In this document: positions 61,821 through 64,000 of the stretch, piece after piece
How positions within the stretch are numbered: the stretch's first letter is position 1
Layout: the number at the start of each line of letters is the position of its first letter
NCBI RefSeq assembly: GCF_021245805.1
Contig: NZ_JAJJNF010000003.1
Coordinates: 310,001 to 374,000, forward strand
DNA length: 64,000 bases
Direction: 5' to 3'
Source of the DNA: Mangrovimonas futianensis
Lineage (GTDB): Bacteria; Bacteroidota; Bacteroidia; Flavobacteriales; Flavobacteriaceae
Program-made: the position numbers and the translations under genes
The notes under the pieces: model-generated
What the model was told of the DNA's origin: nothing
The model's database searches: none
Seen by the model: the letters and a program-made list of their open reading frames with translations, nothing else

Positions 61821-62333
61821 TTAGTTTGATATATTATTTGTTATTATAATATCAATCACAAGTTCGTTCTTTTCAGAATCTACTATATCATCAATTCTAG
61901 TCCAATACTTAATATCTTTGCCTCTAAAACTCTTTAATTGTTCAAAACTCACTTCTTGGTCATTTAACAAATAAATCCACTTTGGTGGTGTTCCACAATG
62001 TAAAGTTTTGAATTTAGTAATTTCGATTACACCATTTTTTGAATCTTCCCCCCAAATCCTTTTTAAGTATTCTGAACCTTTGGGAATGATGCTTAAGCTA
62101 TTAGAATTAATTGTTTTAAACTCAAAATTTTCCATATCTATTTCTGAGAGCAAACCAATGGGTTTAGCGTCTAAAAGGATTAAAGGGTCTTTTTCAATAA
62201 GTCCTTTTTTGATAGCATTTGTGCAGTAAGTTTCTAAATCTACATCGCTACTTTTTACTTGTTTTGATTTGCATGAAACTAAAACAGTTACTAAAAGGAA
62301 GCCTATAAATACCTTAACATTCATTTTTTCCAT
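61821..62333 (-). CDS. small lipoprotein with a TonB-plug-like motif
   Basis: 170 aa with lipobox LVSC (Cys21; VTVLVSCKSK). The middle part reads PLILLDAKPIGLLSEIDMENFEFKTI, then IIPKGSEYLKRIWGEDSKNGVIEITK. This reproduces the order of the SusC/TonB plug domain: 'PLiviDGkPi', 'ID.e.Ie.i', 'i.kg.eai..yG....nGVI.I'. No barrel follows. A free plug domain in a lipoprotein, or a degenerate plug-derived C-terminal domain like those on some M56-type peptidases, would fit. The motif match is by eye. Confidence 0.65.
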   Translation of the reverse strand: MEKMNVKVFIGFLLVTVLVSCKSKQVKSSDVDLETYCTNAIKKGLIEKDPLILLDAKPIGLLSEIDMENFEFKTINSNSLSIIPKGSEYLKRIWGEDSKNGVIEITKFKTLHCGTPPKWIYLLNDQEVSFEQLKSFRGKDIKYWTRIDDIVDSEKNELVIDIIITNNISN

Positions 62334-62546
62334 TTCGACTAAATTATCTAATCAGATTGCCAAAATGAAATCGGAATTAGTAAAAGCTTGTTTTTAATTA
62401 GGGAATAGGTAATTATTGGCTAGGAAAGGGGTTGGTTAATCAGTATAAAATATGGTAATTCTTTGGGTTTTGAGGTTGTGCAACACTAAGGGCAACCTCT
62501 TTGAGTGAGCCTTATTCCTCATTGCAACGATTACATAAGTTGGTTT
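62334..62546. other. 213-bp spacer
   Basis: No recognised element; AT-rich sequence lies between two small lipoprotein genes. Confidence 0.5.
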
Positions 62547-63077
62547 TTAATTAACCAATTGTTCTAATCTTTGCCACAAAAATTTCTTATCAAATTCAGC
62601 TAAACATGAAATATATCTTCCAGTATCGGAAACGAGAACATATCCACTACATGGCGGATGCTCTTTGAAAAAAGTTTTTTCTATTATTTCATTCGGATCT
62701 TTTTTCCAGTCCTTAAATCCATCATTCCTTTGAAACAAGCCTGTAGAATCTTTATAAACATAAAGAATATTTGAGGGCTTTATTTTATTAATCCCTATTT
62801 CCATTTGATTGTACCAAACTTCTGTAGATTGTCTTGTTGAAGTACCCGATGAGTTACATTTATCCTTTCCTGGATAGTATATAATTACCAATGGTTTATG
62901 GGAATCAATTCTTATATTACCATTTTGCTGCAAAACAGAATCTATAATACTTCTATTCAATTGTCCAAACCTCTCAGCAGGATATACTTTTTTTACAGCT
63001 TCATCCGATTTTTTTTTAGTTGAACAAGAAATCAATACTTGTAACAATAAAAGCAATAAAAATATCTTCTTAATCAT
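62547..63077 (-). CDS. hypothetical lipoprotein
   Basis: 176 aa from the ATG at 63077 (MIKKIFLLLLLLQVLISC, a lipobox ending in ISC). An in-frame ATG at 63110 would push the signal peptide inward and is rejected. The mature protein has KPLVIIYYPGKDKCNSSG, a strand-loop pattern vaguely like a thioredoxin-like fold but without a CxxC pair. Cys also occur in HPPCSGY and YISCLAE. No family is recognised. The gene lies between other small lipoprotein genes on the same strand. Confidence 0.7.
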   Translation of the reverse strand: MIKKIFLLLLLLQVLISCSTKKKSDEAVKKVYPAERFGQLNRSIIDSVLQQNGNIRIDSHKPLVIIYYPGKDKCNSSGTSTRQSTEVWYNQMEIGINKIKPSNILYVYKDSTGLFQRNDGFKDWKKDPNEIIEKTFFKEHPPCSGYVLVSDTGRYISCLAEFDKKFLWQRLEQLVN

Positions 63078-63275
63078 TCGATAATTATGAGTTTCAGTAT
63101 TCACAACCAAGTTAGTAATTTTGTGAGGATTTTCAACTTCGGAGCCGAATCAAACTGAAGGCAATTATTTTTGATTTAACATGTTACAAGTCATGGGATC
63201 CTACTACTACAGACCTTTAATAGTTAAAACCCATTGCAAACTTTCCTTGAGGGTTCAGAATCTCCTTTTTAATTT

Positions 63276-63791
63276 TTAAGGTTTATGTACTTCCAACTCA
63301 ATTTCAATCATAAATTCAGGAAGTGCCAATTCCTTAACCCCAAGCCAAGAACCTGTGGGGAAACCATTTTTGTAAATTTCAGCTCGATATGCAGATTTTT
63401 CCAGCATTAAGGGCATATTTGTTGTAAAAATGTTTTCTACCACTACATCATCAAATGTACAGCCGTAATGCTTTAAAATCTTTTCTAAATCGGAGTAGCA
63501 GTTTTTCATTTGTTGCTCCAAATCGCCAATGGCAGTGGGATTTCCCTCATCGTCCATACTGACTGCTCCCGAAATTTTTATATCATTTCCAATTTTCACT
63601 GCATGCGAATAGCCATATGCTTTTTCTACCTCAGGTCGCAAAAGGAAATATTCTGGTTTTTCCGATTTTACGATTATTTCTTTTTCAATTGTTTTGGGTT
63701 CTTCTTTTTGTTTTTGCTCGCAACTTTGAAAGTTTAAGGTTAGAATGATAAGGGTAGCAAATAAAGTCAGTTGGTTGGTTGCTTTTTTCAT
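63276..63791 (-). CDS. RidA/YjgF-family lipoprotein without the conserved active-site Arg
   Basis: 171 aa. The N-terminal signal has lipobox FQSC (Cys24; LNFQSCEQK), so the protein should be lipid-anchored in the envelope, unlike cytosolic RidA. The RidA fold (about 50-171) shows YSHAVKIGNDIKISGAVSMD, IGDLEQQMKNCYSDLEKILKHYG and VVVENIFTTNM. At the position of the RidA active-site Arg (P-A-R-S in the canonical C-terminal motif) this protein has P-T-G-S, so imine-deaminase activity is doubtful. The final stretch MIEIELEVHKP is otherwise conserved. It may bind a small metabolite; function is unknown. Confidence 0.82.
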   Translation of the reverse strand: MKKATNQLTLFATLIILTLNFQSCEQKQKEEPKTIEKEIIVKSEKPEYFLLRPEVEKAYGYSHAVKIGNDIKISGAVSMDDEGNPTAIGDLEQQMKNCYSDLEKILKHYGCTFDDVVVENIFTTNMPLMLEKSAYRAEIYKNGFPTGSWLGVKELALPEFMIEIELEVHKP

Positions 63792-63948
63792 AATTCAAAT
63801 GGTTTAGTGCCTACTTTGGTCGGTTTTCGGCTATCCCGTTTTCACGCGAAGTTTGGGTTATCGGTATAATGTATAACAGTTTTATGCAGGGGAGAATCGG
63901 GTTCGTCTAAAGGTAACTATTTTTATTTTAACTTCTTAGGTTCAAAAA

Positions 63949-63987
63949 CATCGTGTAAGCACGATGTCACCCTGAATTTATTTCAGG
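63949..63987. repeat. palindromic intergenic element at the right edge
   Basis: Two adjacent perfect hairpins: CATCGTG-taag-CACGATG (63949-63966, 7-bp stem) and CCTGAA-attta-TTCAGG (63971-63987, 6-bp stem). They belong to the dispersed palindromic class common in Bacteroidota. The remaining right-edge DNA (63792-63948) holds no gene. Confidence 0.65.
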
Positions 63988-64000
63988 AGCTAAACGTCAA

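Noticed and set aside
1..64000. tRNA or rRNA genes
   Set aside because: I saw no cloverleaf-like sequences with conserved T-loop words and no rRNA signatures. A covariance-model scan would be needed for certainty.

Overview
The window reads as a chromosomal segment of a Flavobacteriia bacterium (Bacteroidota, probably Flavobacteriaceae). The evidence is TTG/TAnnTTTG-type promoters, few Shine-Dalgarno sequences, short lipoprotein signals, a PorV/PorQ-like outer-membrane protein, a zinc-less RecQ, and the run kdsD-tatC-carboxymuconolactone decarboxylase-lptB divergent from recQ. I cannot name a genus from the sequence alone.

Layout. 0-3 kb: start of a PduO-type cobalamin adenosyltransferase (cut by the window edge), a SAM methyltransferase and an ABC-F ATPase, all on the minus strand. 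3.1-50 kb: one very large surface-polysaccharide locus. It opens with the export lipoprotein (Wza type), the tyrosine-kinase copolymerase (Wzc type) and a TviB/TviC-type pair expected to make UDP-GalNAcA. It continues with an ABC exporter (Wzm/Wzt) at 13.5-15.6 kb. Then come about 15 glycosyltransferases, four sulfotransferases, three methyltransferases, an MBOAT acyltransferase with two SGNH partners, an asparagine-synthase-like enzyme, a transglutaminase-like protein and an O-antigen ligase/polymerase. It ends with the initiating polyprenyl glycosylphosphotransferase at 48.6-50.0 kb. Genes are mostly on plus in tightly packed, often overlapping units. A six-gene block at 21.5-27.7 kb is inverted. 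50-64 kb: housekeeping and envelope genes (DUF4105 protein, PorV/PorQ-like protein, pssA, DUF808 protein, lptB, tatC, kdsD, recQ, pirin) and several small lipoproteins.

How the genes fit together: the dehydrogenase and epimerase supply a HexNAc-uronic acid. The glycosylphosphotransferase primes the lipid carrier and the transferases build the chain. Sulfotransferases, methyltransferases, MBOAT/SGNH and perhaps the AsnB-like enzyme decorate it. Wzm/Wzt and Wza/Wzc export it. The likely product is a sulfated, acylated and methylated acidic exopolysaccharide or capsule.

The intergenic DNA is unusual. Eight gaps of 0.4-1.4 kb separate the modules and are filled with repeats: (i) degenerate tandem repeats with a constant 7-bp period in many different unit sequences; (ii) a ~130-bp long-hairpin element in five copies whose stem co-varies between copies; (iii) a ~190-bp element with 11-bp terminal inverted repeats; (iv) a dispersed 14-bp half-palindrome, CTTCGACAAGCTCA, clustered around and overlapping a small GIY-YIG nuclease gene at 42.4 kb; (v) a 320-bp exact-period tandem array. 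A composite direct repeat of almost 0.9 kb flanks the UDP-sugar epimerase gene. The GIY-YIG/palindrome association and the 7-bp rule are the best candidates for something not yet properly described.
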